From NCBI GenBank assembly GCA_044355655.1, contig JBIKXS010000004.1:89496-153495 (forward strand): DNA of 64,000 nt, given 5' to 3'. Below are positions 1 to 8,038 of this stretch, one piece after another; positions within the stretch are counted from its first letter, which is position 1, and every line of letters begins with the position of its first letter. This DNA comes from UBA3064 sp023258775 (GTDB taxonomy: Bacteria > Pseudomonadota > Gammaproteobacteria > Burkholderiales > Burkholderiaceae_E). The notes beneath the pieces were generated by a model, which saw only the letters and a program-made list of their open reading frames with translations, was not told the DNA's origin and ran no database searches. The translations under genes and the position numbers were made by a program.

Positions 1-901
1 CAGACAGGATGATTGCAAGTGGATTGGCAAGCCCTTTGCCTGCGATATCGGGGGCAGAACCATGAATCGGCTCGTAAAGACCAAATTTTTGATCGTTAAG
101 CGACGCTGAGGGAAGCATGCCAATCGAACCAGTCAGCATAGAAGCTTCATCCGAAAGAATATCGCCGAACATATTACCTGTAACGATTACATCAAATTGC
201 TTGGGCCTGCGAACGAGTTGCATAGCGGCGTTATCAACATACATATGCGAGAGCTCGACCTCAGGATAGTCTCTGGCAATCTCGATCATTACCTCGCGCC
301 ACAACTGCGTTGTTTCAAGCACATTGGCCTTGTCGACCGAGCATAGACGTCGTTGGCGCTTCATCGCTGTCTGAAAACCGACATGAGCAATCCGGCTGAT
401 TTCAGCTTCGTTGTAGCGCATGGTGTCAAAGCCCTCACGCAGACCTTGAGGGTTTTGATGAATGCCTCGCGGTTGCCCGAAATAAATATCGGAGGTCAAT
501 TCGCGAAGAATCAAGAGATCAAGTCCTGCAACGAATTCGGGCTTGAGTGTTGATGCATGGGCCAATTCCGGAAACACGGTTGCAGGCCTAAGGTTCGCAA
601 ACAAATCAAAATGTTTGCGCAATCTTAAGAGGCCTTGTTCTGGGCGCATAGGACGCGGTAAAGCATCGTATTGCGGCCCCCCGACAGATCCAAACAATAT
701 AGCATCAGCCGATTCACACAGGGCAACCGTTGCTTGAGGCAAGGGATCCTTCGCCTGATCAAAGCCTGCGCCACCGACAGCAGCTGTTTCAAATTCGAGA
801 TCTAAGCCCGAAGGGCGCAGGCTTTGCAAGACCCGAACGCAATGTTCGGTGATTTCTGGGCCGATCCCGTCGCCAGGTAAGACAGCAATTTTCTTCGTCA
901 T
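1..901 (-). CDS. leuB: 3-isopropylmalate dehydrogenase, C-terminus cut by window edge
   Basis: Oxidises and decarboxylates 3-isopropylmalate with NAD+ in leucine synthesis, in the cytoplasm. The reading frame is open from the ATG at 901 to base 1, giving 300 residues of a protein usually about 355 long, so only the C-terminal part is missing. The N-terminus reads MTKKIAVLPGDGIGPEI, the classic family start. Further on are the substrate-loop RELTSDIYFG and the metal-site stretch ending in GNMFGDILSDEAS. The start codon overlaps the leuD stop in an ATGA, which implies translational coupling. Identity is near certain; only the end is unseen. Confidence 0.96.
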   Translation of the reverse strand, partial: MTKKIAVLPGDGIGPEITEHCVRVLQSLRPSGLDLEFETAAVGGAGFDQAKDPLPQATVALCESADAILFGSVGGPQYDALPRPMRPEQGLLRLRKHFDLFANLRPATVFPELAHASTLKPEFVAGLDLLILRELTSDIYFGQPRGIHQNPQGLREGFDTMRYNEAEISRIAHVGFQTAMKRQRRLCSVDKANVLETTQLWREVMIEIARDYPEVELSHMYVDNAAMQLVRRPKQFDVIVTGNMFGDILSDEASMLTGSIGMLPSASLNDQKFGLYEPIHGSAPDIAGKGLANPLAIILS

Positions 902-1554
902 AAAACATTCCTTGTGGCACGCAACCAAGGCTGAGCATGGTGCCGTTTCGCTTCGAATTCGCGGATGATCTCAGCGTGGCGGAGTGTGAGACCGATCTCG
1001 TCATAGCCATTGACCAAGCATTCTTTTCGGAATGGGTCAACTTCAAAACTCATCGATCGAGATCCATCAACAAATGTAACCGTTTGTCCAGGTAGATCGA
1101 CCAATAACTCAAAACCCGGAAAAGCGGCCACCGCATGAAAAATCGCATCCACTTCCGATTCGGGGAGCACGATGGGCAGAAGTCCGTTTTTAAAACAATT
1201 ATTATAGAAAATATCAGCAAATGATGGGGCGATGATCGCGCGAAAACCAAAATCCTCAAGTGCCCAGGGCGCGTGCTCTCGTGAAGACCCACAGCCGAAG
1301 TTCTTTCTCGCCACCAAGATCGATGCGCCTTTAAAGCGCATCTGGTTGAGACTGAAGTCAGGGTTTAAGGGTCGCTTGCTGTGATCCATGCCAGGTTCGC
1401 CATGATCAAGATAGCGCCACTCATCAAAGAGATTGGGCCCGAATCCCGATCGTTTGATTGATTTTAAAAATTGTTTCGGAATGATGGCATCGGTATCGAC
1501 ATTAGCACGATCTAAAGAAACCACCAAGCCGCGATGTATGGTGAGTGCTCTCAT
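898..1554 (-). CDS. leuD: 3-isopropylmalate dehydratase small subunit
   Basis: Small swivel subunit of isopropylmalate isomerase, which pairs with LeuC to convert 2- to 3-isopropylmalate. The 218-residue length is normal for the proteobacterial form. Diagnostic stretches are DAIIPKQFLK near residue 21-30 and the substrate loop GCGSSREHAPWAL near residue 87-99. It sits 2 bases after leuC and overlaps leuB by 4 bases, so leuC-leuD-leuB read as one transcript. Confidence 0.97.
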   Translation of the reverse strand: MRALTIHRGLVVSLDRANVDTDAIIPKQFLKSIKRSGFGPNLFDEWRYLDHGEPGMDHSKRPLNPDFSLNQMRFKGASILVARKNFGCGSSREHAPWALEDFGFRAIIAPSFADIFYNNCFKNGLLPIVLPESEVDAIFHAVAAFPGFELLVDLPGQTVTFVDGSRSMSFEVDPFRKECLVNGYDEIGLTLRHAEIIREFEAKRHHAQPWLRATRNVL

Positions 1555-1556
1555 GC

Positions 1557-2981
1557 TTAGCCCATCCTTCGAATGTCAACAAAATGACCCATCACACCTG
1601 CGGCAGCAGCCATCGCTGGGCTTACCAAGTGCGTACGCCCTCCATTGCCTTGACGACCCTCAAAATTACGATTGGAGGTGGACGCACAGCGCTCGCCTGG
1701 TTCTAAGCGGTCTGCGTTCATTGCCAGGCACATCGAGCAACCGGGCTCACGCCACTCAAATCCTGCCTCTTTGAAAATCCGATCGAGCCCTTCAGCTTCT
1801 GCAAGGCGCTTTACTAGGCCTGAACCGGGGACCACCATGGCAAGCTTAACGTTGGAGGCTTTTCGCTTACCCCTGACAACAGTAGCGGCGATCCGAAGAT
1901 CTTCGATTCTAGAATTTGTACAAGAGCCGATGAAGACCTTATCCACGGTGATATCTTGTATCGCCGTATTTGGCTGCAATCCCATGTATTGCAAGGCACG
2001 TTCCATACCTTCTCGACGCACCGCATCCTTTTCCTTGTCCGGATCGGGCACACGGCCATCGACTGCAACCACCATTTCAGGTGAGGTTCCCCAAGTCACC
2101 TGGGGCGCAATTAGCGCTGCATCGAGGCGGACAACATGATCGAAGTGCGCACCGTCATCGCTTTTAAGACTTCGCCAGTGGCTGACTGCACGATCCCAAT
2201 CTTCGGCCTTAGGTGCCATGGGGCGTTGTTGCAGGTATTGAATCGTTGTATCGTCGACCGCGACCATACCCGATCTTGCGCCGGCTTCGATCGCCATATT
2301 GCAAAGCGTCATCCGACCTTCCATGCTTAGCGATCGAACCGCAGAGCCAGCAAATTCAATTGCATAACCAGTACCGCCCGCCGTACCGATGCGACAGATG
2401 ATGGCAAGCACCATGTCTTTAGCGGTAACCCCACGCTGAAGATTGCCCTCCACCTGTACCAGCATGTTCTTCATCTTTTTGGCGACCAAACACTGGGTCG
2501 CCATCACATGCTCAACCTCAGAAGTTCCAATACCAAAGGCAAGGCAGGCAAAAGCACCATGGGTGCTGGTGTGCGAGTCGCCACACACCACCGTCATCCC
2601 AGGCAGTGTGGCGCCCTGCTCGGGTCCGATAACATGAACAATGCCTTGACGCTGATCAAGAAACGGGAAATAAACTGGCACCTTGAATGCAGCAATATTT
2701 TGATCAAGTGTGACCACTTGTTCACGTGAAATCGGATCATCAATACCGTCAAGTCCACGCTCCCAACCTGTAGTCGGCGTGTTGTGGTCGGCGGTTGCAA
2801 CAATCGATTCAGCTCGCCATAAAGGTCGTTTCGCCATTCGCAAACCATCGAAAGCCTGCGGACTTGTGACTTCATGCACTAAATGACGATCGATGTAGAG
2901 CAGGGCCGTGCCATCCGATTCGGTACGCACTACATGCTCATCCCAAAGCTTGTCGTAAAGCGTTCTCGCTAGAGCAGTCAT
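1557..2981 (-). CDS. leuC: 3-isopropylmalate dehydratase large subunit
   Basis: Aconitase-like [4Fe-4S] subunit of isopropylmalate isomerase. I start at the ATG at 2981 (MTALARTLYDKLWDEH, 474 residues). The frame stays open for 74 more codons upstream, but that stretch runs into aroC and lacks family similarity. Cluster ligands are visible in GSCTNSR and in the pair CSMC of EPGCSMCLAMN. CGDSHTSTHGAF near residue 130 is another family hallmark. The ribosome-binding GGGGAT lies 9-14 bases upstream, inside the right arm of a terminator-like hairpin, which could tie expression to RNA folding. Confidence 0.96.
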   Translation of the reverse strand: MTALARTLYDKLWDEHVVRTESDGTALLYIDRHLVHEVTSPQAFDGLRMAKRPLWRAESIVATADHNTPTTGWERGLDGIDDPISREQVVTLDQNIAAFKVPVYFPFLDQRQGIVHVIGPEQGATLPGMTVVCGDSHTSTHGAFACLAFGIGTSEVEHVMATQCLVAKKMKNMLVQVEGNLQRGVTAKDMVLAIICRIGTAGGTGYAIEFAGSAVRSLSMEGRMTLCNMAIEAGARSGMVAVDDTTIQYLQQRPMAPKAEDWDRAVSHWRSLKSDDGAHFDHVVRLDAALIAPQVTWGTSPEMVVAVDGRVPDPDKEKDAVRREGMERALQYMGLQPNTAIQDITVDKVFIGSCTNSRIEDLRIAATVVRGKRKASNVKLAMVVPGSGLVKRLAEAEGLDRIFKEAGFEWREPGCSMCLAMNADRLEPGERCASTSNRNFEGRQGNGGRTHLVSPAMAAAAGVMGHFVDIRRMG

Positions 2982-2984
2982 CAG

Positions 2985-3007
2985 AAAAATCCCCTGTAAA
3001 TCAGGGG
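2985..3007 (-). terminator. Hairpin with T-tract between aroC and leuC
   Basis: Read on the minus strand this is CCCCTG, loop ATTTA, CAGGGG, then ATTTTT: a 6-bp perfect GC-rich stem with a T-run, only 6 bases after the aroC stop. The right arm also supplies the leuC Shine-Dalgarno (GGGGAT). It could be a weak terminator or attenuator, or could mask the leuC ribosome site. The dual reading is inference. Confidence 0.5.
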
Positions 3008-3012
3008 GTTGA

Positions 3013-4116
3013 TTATGCCATGCGGGTGCCGGCGATTCTTGGTGTGATGGTTTGAACTTCCGAACACTGCGCACGATGGCGAAGCGCATGATCCATGAGT
3101 ACCAAAAGCACCATGGCCTCCACGATCGGTACAGCGCGAATGCCAACACAGGGATCATGACGCCCCAGGGTCTGAACCTCTGTCGCCCGTCCATGCAAGT
3201 CAATCGATGGTTTTAGCTTACGAATACTTGAAGTTGGCTTAATCGCAACCGATGCGGTGATCGGCTGCCCCGTTGAAATGCCTCCCAAAACCCCTCCGGC
3301 ATGGTTGCTTGCAAAGCCTTCTGGGGTGAGCGCATCACCGTGTTCACTGCCAAGTTGGACGACACTATGAAAGCCAGCGCCGATCTCAACACCTTTAACC
3401 GCATTGATGCCCATCAGTGCATGGGCCAAATCGGCATCGAGGCGGTCGAACAAAGGCTCACCCAGACCTACAGGTACACCATGCGCCTCAACATCGACCC
3501 TGGCTCCGCATGAGTCGCCCGCCTTTCGCAAATCATCCATGTAGGCCTCAAGGCCTGCAATGTCCTGATCTGTAGCTGCAAAAAATGGATTGTGATGCAC
3601 TTTAGACCAATCATCCTTGGCAATGGCCAGGCTTCCCAACTGACTCAAGCAAGCTCGCACATGCACACCATACTGCTCATCAAGCCATTTACGCGCAATC
3701 GCAGCAGCGCCAACAACAGGCGCTGTCAGTCTGGCTGAAGAACGTCCACCGCCGCGCGGGTCACGAATACCGTACTTTTGCCAATAACTGTAGTCGGCAT
3801 GTCCAGGTCTAAAGCTTTGCGCAATCGCGTTATAGTCTTTGCTGCGTGCATCCTGATTTTGAATCAAAAGCGCGATCGGTGTACCGGTCGTTCGTCCTTC
3901 GTAAACACCTGACAGAATTTGTACCTGGTCGGGTTCTTGACGCTGTGTGACATGCCGAGAGGTACCTGGACGTCTGCGGTCCAAATCAGGCTGTATGTCG
4001 TGCTCAGAAAGTAGCATTCCGGGCGGACAACCATCGACGATGCAGCCGATCGCAGGTCCGTGTGATTCACCAAAGCTTGTTACAGTAAACAAATGCCCGA
4101 TGCTATTGCCAGACAT
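3013..4116 (-). CDS. aroC: Chorismate synthase
   Basis: Last step of the shikimate pathway: removes phosphate from EPSP to give chorismate, using reduced FMN as catalyst. The 367-residue protein opens with GHLFTVTSFGESHGPAIGC, has the RRPGTSRHVTQRQEPD segment and the RDPRGGGRSSAR signature near residue 125. All three family signatures are present at the usual spacing. It lies 9 bases after the cytochrome gene and upstream of leuC, in a run of co-directional genes starting at gltX. Confidence 0.97.
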   Translation of the reverse strand: MSGNSIGHLFTVTSFGESHGPAIGCIVDGCPPGMLLSEHDIQPDLDRRRPGTSRHVTQRQEPDQVQILSGVYEGRTTGTPIALLIQNQDARSKDYNAIAQSFRPGHADYSYWQKYGIRDPRGGGRSSARLTAPVVGAAAIARKWLDEQYGVHVRACLSQLGSLAIAKDDWSKVHHNPFFAATDQDIAGLEAYMDDLRKAGDSCGARVDVEAHGVPVGLGEPLFDRLDADLAHALMGINAVKGVEIGAGFHSVVQLGSEHGDALTPEGFASNHAGGVLGGISTGQPITASVAIKPTSSIRKLKPSIDLHGRATEVQTLGRHDPCVGIRAVPIVEAMVLLVLMDHALRHRAQCSEVQTITPRIAGTRMA

Positions 4117-4125
4117 GATCGAGCC

Positions 4126-4452
4126 TCACTTGCTTAATTGAAAACGATAAAAACCCTGATTGAGCCATTGGGTGACCGCATCAATTTCTTCATCAAACCA
4201 GCCTGCGTTAATCCTAGAGGCACAGGTTTCAACCCGTTGGCGCAATTGCGTGAGTTGCTTGATCTTTCGAAAATCAGCCGAATAAAGCATTTCACCTTTT
4301 CCGCCAGGAAACATACCGTTATGACAGCTTGCGCAATTTCTCTGATGGAGTGCAGCACCCTCTGTTGCATGGCTTGGGACAACAAAAACCAAGAACAGCA
4401 TCGCGAATACTGACCAAAGTCCAGTAATCCTGGACCGAGTATTTGAATTCAT
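4126..4452 (-). CDS. Small periplasmic c-type cytochrome
   Basis: A 108-residue secreted haem protein. Residues 1-29 form a signal peptide (hydrophobic LWSVFAMLFLVFVV, then SHA-TE cleavage), so the mature protein is periplasmic. The single haem site is CASCH at residues 40-44. The C-terminal half has RVETCASRINAGWFDEEIDAVTQWLN, a pattern shared by small single-haem cytochromes related to SHP/DUF1924 proteins. No clear distal methionine ligand can be assigned. Its electron partner is unknown; the flanking gltX and aroC genes do not suggest one. Confidence 0.8.
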   Translation of the reverse strand: MNSNTRSRITGLWSVFAMLFLVFVVPSHATEGAALHQRNCASCHNGMFPGGKGEMLYSADFRKIKQLTQLRQRVETCASRINAGWFDEEIDAVTQWLNQGFYRFQLSK

Positions 4453-4494
4453 TGAATCGCTCCATCATGTTTCATTCAAGCACGCCACCATCCC

Positions 4495-5982
4495 TTATTT
4501 AAGCGTGCCATCATGTTTGGCCAGGCCATATTCAAGCCGCTTGGCAATCAGCGAATGAGGCAAGATGCTGAGCATCGCGTCTACTGCGGGTGTTTGTCCC
4601 CTGCCAAAGCACCACCATCGCATGGGTATGGCCAACTGCGGCATCTTGATGCCGTATGTTGAAATCAAGTTTTTGATTTCAATCGAGATGTCAGCAGCTG
4701 TCCAGCCCAAGGCTTCGTCGGGTATCTGGCTCATGTTCTTTATATGATCAAGGCAGGCTTTTACTGCAGGCAGGGCCTCTGCCTTGAGTGCCGAGGCAAC
4801 ACCTTCTGCAATCGCTGGATCGTCGAGATCGGGGTCGATCAGCATTGAACAAGCCCAGTCAGCAAGTTCTTCGAGCGTATTGATGCGATCTCTTACAAGC
4901 GCTATAAGGGCGCAGGCTGCACGATCACTAAACCAGGCTGCGGCCACCGAGCGCCAATCGAGTCTTCGCCTGAGTTCGCCAAGCAAATAGGCGTCATCGG
5001 CCTTTTTAAGGTAGTGTTGATTCACCCAACGTAGCTTGTCGTAGTCGAGCTGAGAGGGCGAATGCGATAGAGCACTGCCATCAAACCAAGCGATGAGGTC
5101 TTCACGGGTGAATAGCTCATCGTCGCCATGGCTCCACCCTAAGCGCGCTAAATAATTGACGACGGCGTCAGGGATGAAGCCTTGGCGATCAAATTCAATC
5201 ACTGAGACAGCACCGTGACGCTTCGAGAGCTTTTGACCATCTGAACCGTGAATCATGGGTAGATGGCCATAAAGTGGTTCTCTGCCCCCCAAGGCGCGCA
5301 GAATATTAATCTGCCTCGGCGTGTTATTGACATGGTCATCGCCCCGGATGACATGGCTGATTTGCATATCGAGGTCGTCGACAACGACACAAAAATTATA
5401 AGTTGGCGTCCCATCGGAACGAGCGATAATCAAGTCATCAAGTTCGCTATTGGCAATCGATATGGTTCCTTTAACCATATCTTGCCAAACAACATATCCT
5501 TCATCTGGATTACGAAACCGGACAACCGGCAACACAGCTGCAGGCGGCACGGTGCCAGCAGCTTTCTCAGGGCGCCAGCGGCCATCATAACGCGGCTTCA
5601 AACCCTGAGTTCGTTGCAATTCACGCATCGCATCGAGTTCTTCCGGAGAAGCCCAGCAGTGGTAAGCGTTGCCCTGCGCGAGCATTTGAGCAATCACTTC
5701 TCGATAGCGATCCATCCGTTTAGTCTGGAAAAACGGACCTTCGTCTGCTTCAAGCTTTAGCCAAGCCATGCCGTCGACAATTGCCTGCGTCGCCTCGGCT
5801 GTGGATCGTTCTAAATCCGTATCTTCGATGCGGAGTACGAAACGCCCTCTAAAATGGCGTGCAAACGCCCATGCGAAAAGCGCGGTTCTCGCCCCGCCGA
5901 TATGTAAAAAGCCTGTTGGACTCGGTGCGAAACGAGTTCTTACCAAGGCCGACTCTGTTTGATTAACTGCGGGTGACGACAT
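4495..5982 (-). CDS. gltX: Glutamyl-tRNA synthetase
   Basis: Charges tRNA-Glu with glutamate. The 495-residue class I synthetase shows the HIGH-like motif HIGGART near residue 27 and the KMSKS-like motif KLSKRHG near residue 257. RFAPSPTGFLHIG at the N-terminus is diagnostic. The discriminating C-terminal anticodon-binding region is full length. Appears to be first gene of the minus-strand run that continues through the cytochrome gene, aroC and leuCDB. The ATG at 5982 gives the expected N-terminus. Confidence 0.96.
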   Translation of the reverse strand: MSSPAVNQTESALVRTRFAPSPTGFLHIGGARTALFAWAFARHFRGRFVLRIEDTDLERSTAEATQAIVDGMAWLKLEADEGPFFQTKRMDRYREVIAQMLAQGNAYHCWASPEELDAMRELQRTQGLKPRYDGRWRPEKAAGTVPPAAVLPVVRFRNPDEGYVVWQDMVKGTISIANSELDDLIIARSDGTPTYNFCVVVDDLDMQISHVIRGDDHVNNTPRQINILRALGGREPLYGHLPMIHGSDGQKLSKRHGAVSVIEFDRQGFIPDAVVNYLARLGWSHGDDELFTREDLIAWFDGSALSHSPSQLDYDKLRWVNQHYLKKADDAYLLGELRRRLDWRSVAAAWFSDRAACALIALVRDRINTLEELADWACSMLIDPDLDDPAIAEGVASALKAEALPAVKACLDHIKNMSQIPDEALGWTAADISIEIKNLISTYGIKMPQLAIPMRWWCFGRGQTPAVDAMLSILPHSLIAKRLEYGLAKHDGTLK

Positions 5983-6082
5983 GCTTTGGACATATTGAGT
6001 GGGTTCGGACCATCACTATACCGGGGCTCCGGGGATCACCTCGGACGCACTGACGCATAAGCGTTTTGACTCGCTTAAACGC

Positions 6083-6988
6083 TCATTGCGTTGGCAAAGC
6101 ATTTTTCAACACTTCGATCTGAGCTCTTCGCGATTCTTGAAGGCCAAGATAGTGGCTCGCTGGCGTGCTGAAAATCGCAATTTTTTCGAGAAAGAAAAGC
6201 CGACCTTTTGGGCTGATCACCGATTCAGCCATCGCAGCGTGCTCCTTGATCCATTCCCTCGAAAGCGCATGACCGAGTGACTCACCGAACTCTGGCAAAG
6301 CGCTTGCGAAAATGTCTGCCTCATTGGCAAGCACCTGTAGCCAGGCTAAGTCAGACAAGTCAAAAGCACGCTGCATTGCAAGCGAATGATTCTCTGTCAC
6401 TCTCAATGGGTCTGTGCGCTCAACCAGACGTCTGACTGTATCAATATCAATCTCAGGTAAACCAAGGCTTTGAAGAACCACCTCTGCGCGGTTTGCGGAG
6501 AGCTTCTCCATTTCCATTGGAAATTGATTAACCCTGCCATCATGCCCGAAGTCGTGAGTGACCATGACCAGCATCAGCAGCAATTCCTGCTCGTCGCGAA
6601 GACTATTGTCGTTTAAGTGATTAGCATCAGAAAAGCCAAGGTCGAGGACCTGCCCGTCCTCTAATCGCGCCGGCTTGCCCGCTAAATTCGTATGGCGTGC
6701 GGCGAGCAACAGGGCTGTCATGCACCAAAGCGTGTCAGCAAAATGAAGGCGATTATGGTAGGAGGCTTCATGTGCGTGTGCAGCCATTGCTGCATGCGCT
6801 GCCTCGACCTGCCGCGCGAGTTCCTCGGCCGCACCAAGAAGCTGAACATAGCGACGGCTCGGCTCGGAACGGGTGGGATGGTTCAATCGAGCAAGGCACT
6901 GCGCCAACACCAAAGGCAAACCAGTCCAATGGTTGGGCCATTGAGCGCGCAGGCGATATAAGGCTTCTTTTAACTCGTCGGTTACCAT
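6083..6988 (-). CDS. HD-fold protein with class I cyclic-nucleotide phosphodiesterase signature (copy 1)
   Basis: A 301-residue soluble protein with no signal or membrane segment. It carries YHNRLHFAD (H78, N79, H82, D85) and THDFGHDGRVNQF (H145, D146, H149), followed by a distal aspartate in NEADIFASALPEF (D225). Spacing and residues match the PDEase_I pattern HNxxHxxD ... HD[hydrophobic]xHx[AG]xx[NQ]x[hydrophobic], including the presumed general-acid histidine and four metal ligands. This predicts hydrolysis of a cyclic nucleotide such as cAMP, which is inference. A clear paralogue lies at 60110-61036. Ribosome site is weak. It is divergent from the tRNA gene and upstream of gltX. Confidence 0.72.
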   Translation of the reverse strand: MVTDELKEALYRLRAQWPNHWTGLPLVLAQCLARLNHPTRSEPSRRYVQLLGAAEELARQVEAAHAAMAAHAHEASYHNRLHFADTLWCMTALLLAARHTNLAGKPARLEDGQVLDLGFSDANHLNDNSLRDEQELLLMLVMVTHDFGHDGRVNQFPMEMEKLSANRAEVVLQSLGLPEIDIDTVRRLVERTDPLRVTENHSLAMQRAFDLSDLAWLQVLANEADIFASALPEFGESLGHALSREWIKEHAAMAESVISPKGRLFFLEKIAIFSTPASHYLGLQESRRAQIEVLKNALPTQ

Positions 6989-7037
6989 ATCAATGTGCCA
7001 AGACCCGAATTGTGCCGAATTTTTTTCATGATCGCTT

Positions 7038-7043
7038 TATAAT
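7038..7043 (+). promoter_or_regulatory. Consensus -10 box of the tRNA-Val gene
   Basis: A perfect TATAAT ends 14 bases before the mature tRNA 5' end. No good -35 at 16-18 bases upstream is seen; the upstream sequence is T-rich. Confidence 0.5.
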
Positions 7044-7057
7044 AGGTTCCGGCAATT

Positions 7058-7132
7058 GGGTGGTTAGCTCAGCGGTAGAGCACTGCCTTCACACGGCAGG
7101 GGTCACAGGTTCAAACCCTGTACCACCCACCA
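7058..7132 (+). tRNA. tRNA-Val(CAC)
   Basis: The sequence folds into a full cloverleaf. The acceptor arm is GGGTGGT/ACCACCC, the D arm GCTC/GAGC, the anticodon arm CTGCC-TTCACAC-GGCAG and the T arm ACAGG-TTCAAAC-CCTGT. A discriminator A and an encoded CCA end follow. The anticodon CAC is at 7090-7092 and reads GUG valine codons. It is a single tRNA, not part of a cluster. Confidence 0.97.
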
Positions 7133-7179
7133 ATAAAATCCAGTAAAATCGAACACTTATAACCGCACTTGGTTTTGTC

Positions 7180-7209
7180 AAAGTAGTACGATTCTGCCGT
7201 ACTACTTTT
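7180..7209 (+). terminator. Rho-independent terminator of tRNA-Val
   Basis: An 11-bp perfect stem (AAAGTAGTACG with its complement at 7198-7208), a 7-base loop ATTCTGC and a short T-run TTTT. It is 48 bases after the tRNA 3' end, with no other gene between. Confidence 0.75.
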
Positions 7210-7330
7210 AGACGCTGATAGCCTTGTTTTCATTATATTTTCTGGTAGCAAAAACACGCTTTCTCCTATAGCATATGCTGATGAAACATGAGATAGTTTC
7301 AAGCACAATGATTCATTCTATTTTGAGTGA

Positions 7331-7438
7331 ATTGGCTCTTCATGTGGAATTATTGGTGCGGCCTTAGGTAATCAAATTGGTCGAGGCGATGGCAAGACGG
7401 TTGGTACCACCCTGGTGGGCAGTGAGCAGTTCCCATGA
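7331..7438 (+). pseudogene. Remnant of a glycine-zipper (17-kDa antigen-like) outer-membrane lipoprotein
   Basis: One frame reads GIIGAALGNQIGRGDGKTVG and on to a stop at 7436-7438. The ALGNQIGxGDGKT block is typical of the glycine-zipper 2TM domain of Rickettsia 17-kDa-type surface proteins. An in-frame stop lies just upstream at 7328-7330 and no start or lipobox is present. The repetitive second half of the zipper is also gone. I read it as the leftover middle of a decayed gene, overlapping the upstream region of the DUF6152 gene. Confidence 0.5.
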
Positions 7439-7451
7439 GAATGAAGGATCC

Positions 7452-7865
7452 ATGATGATGCTATCGACCGCCAAGCTGATATCGCCAAAAAGTGGCTGCG
7501 CTCCCTTGACGCGCTCGGTGCTTCACAAGTTATTGACGGCGGGTCTTGCATTTTCATGGTCAACCTTGGTCTTAGCTCACCATGGATGGTCGGAATATGA
7601 TGCCACCAAGCCCCTTAAAGTTACCGGCAGAGTCAGCGAGTCCGCTTATGAACACCCCCACGGCTACATCCGATTGCAGGCTGACGGCAGGAATTGGTTC
7701 GCGGTGCTTGCGCCGCCTTCGCGTATGGAAAGCCGCGGCTTAGCAAAAACAGCGATTGCCCCTGGTGCAACGGTTACTGTTGAGGGATATCCTCATCGAA
7801 GCAAGAGTGATGAAATGAGGGCAGAACGGATCACCGCCGAGGGCAAAACAGTCGAACTCCGCTAA
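7452..7865 (+). CDS. DUF6152 family exported protein
   Basis: A 137-residue secreted protein. I use the first of three consecutive ATGs because GAAGGA lies just before them; the frame is open further upstream but that overlaps the zipper remnant. After a signal peptide (hydrophobic LLTAGLAFSWSTLVLA, cleavage before HHGW) comes HHGWSEYDATKPLKVTGRV and HPHGYIRLQ, the two blocks that mark DUF6152. The mature domain is small and beta-rich, possibly a periplasmic metal or cofactor binder, but no function is established. It is followed by a DUF6644 membrane protein, a pairing I recall from other Betaproteobacteria. Confidence 0.75.
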   Translation: MMMLSTAKLISPKSGCAPLTRSVLHKLLTAGLAFSWSTLVLAHHGWSEYDATKPLKVTGRVSESAYEHPHGYIRLQADGRNWFAVLAPPSRMESRGLAKTAIAPGATVTVEGYPHRSKSDEMRAERITAEGKTVELR

Positions 7866-7937
7866 GCCGTCGAGCGCTGTCACGGCGACGTGCGCAGTTA
7901 TGACCACGAGCGCGGTTGTGGCGTTGAGAGCTGCTGC

Positions 7938-7973
7938 GACGACGAGCGCTACGAAGACGACGAGCGCTACTAA
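7938..7973 (+). repeat. Two-copy 18-bp tandem repeat
   Basis: GACGACGAGCGCTAC followed by GAA in copy 1 and by TAA in copy 2. It lies between the DUF6152 and DUF6644 genes. The unit length is a multiple of three and the frame continuing past the DUF6152 stop reads through it as DDERYE/DDERY before stopping, so it may be the end of a lost or read-through coding tail. Confidence 0.7.
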
Positions 7974-8038
7974 GTCGACGTGGGCTGCTCGTGTGTCGAC
8001 TTCCAAAAAACTATAAGGGCTTACAAGGCACGCTCACG

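Noticed and set aside
1433..2167. Plus-strand frames of 113 and 155 codons opposite leuD and leuC
   Set aside because: Shadows of clearly identified genes; Ser/Arg-rich composition typical of antisense frames.
6060..6083. Inverted repeat AGCGTTT/AAACGCT at the end of the first PDE-like gene
   Set aside because: Only 7 bp with a 10-base loop and no T-run; too weak to call a terminator.
7740..8006. Minus-strand hydrophobic 88-codon open frame
   Set aside because: It is the complement of the acidic, repeat-containing stretch after DUF6152; Ala/Val-rich composition follows from GCG/GAC repeats.
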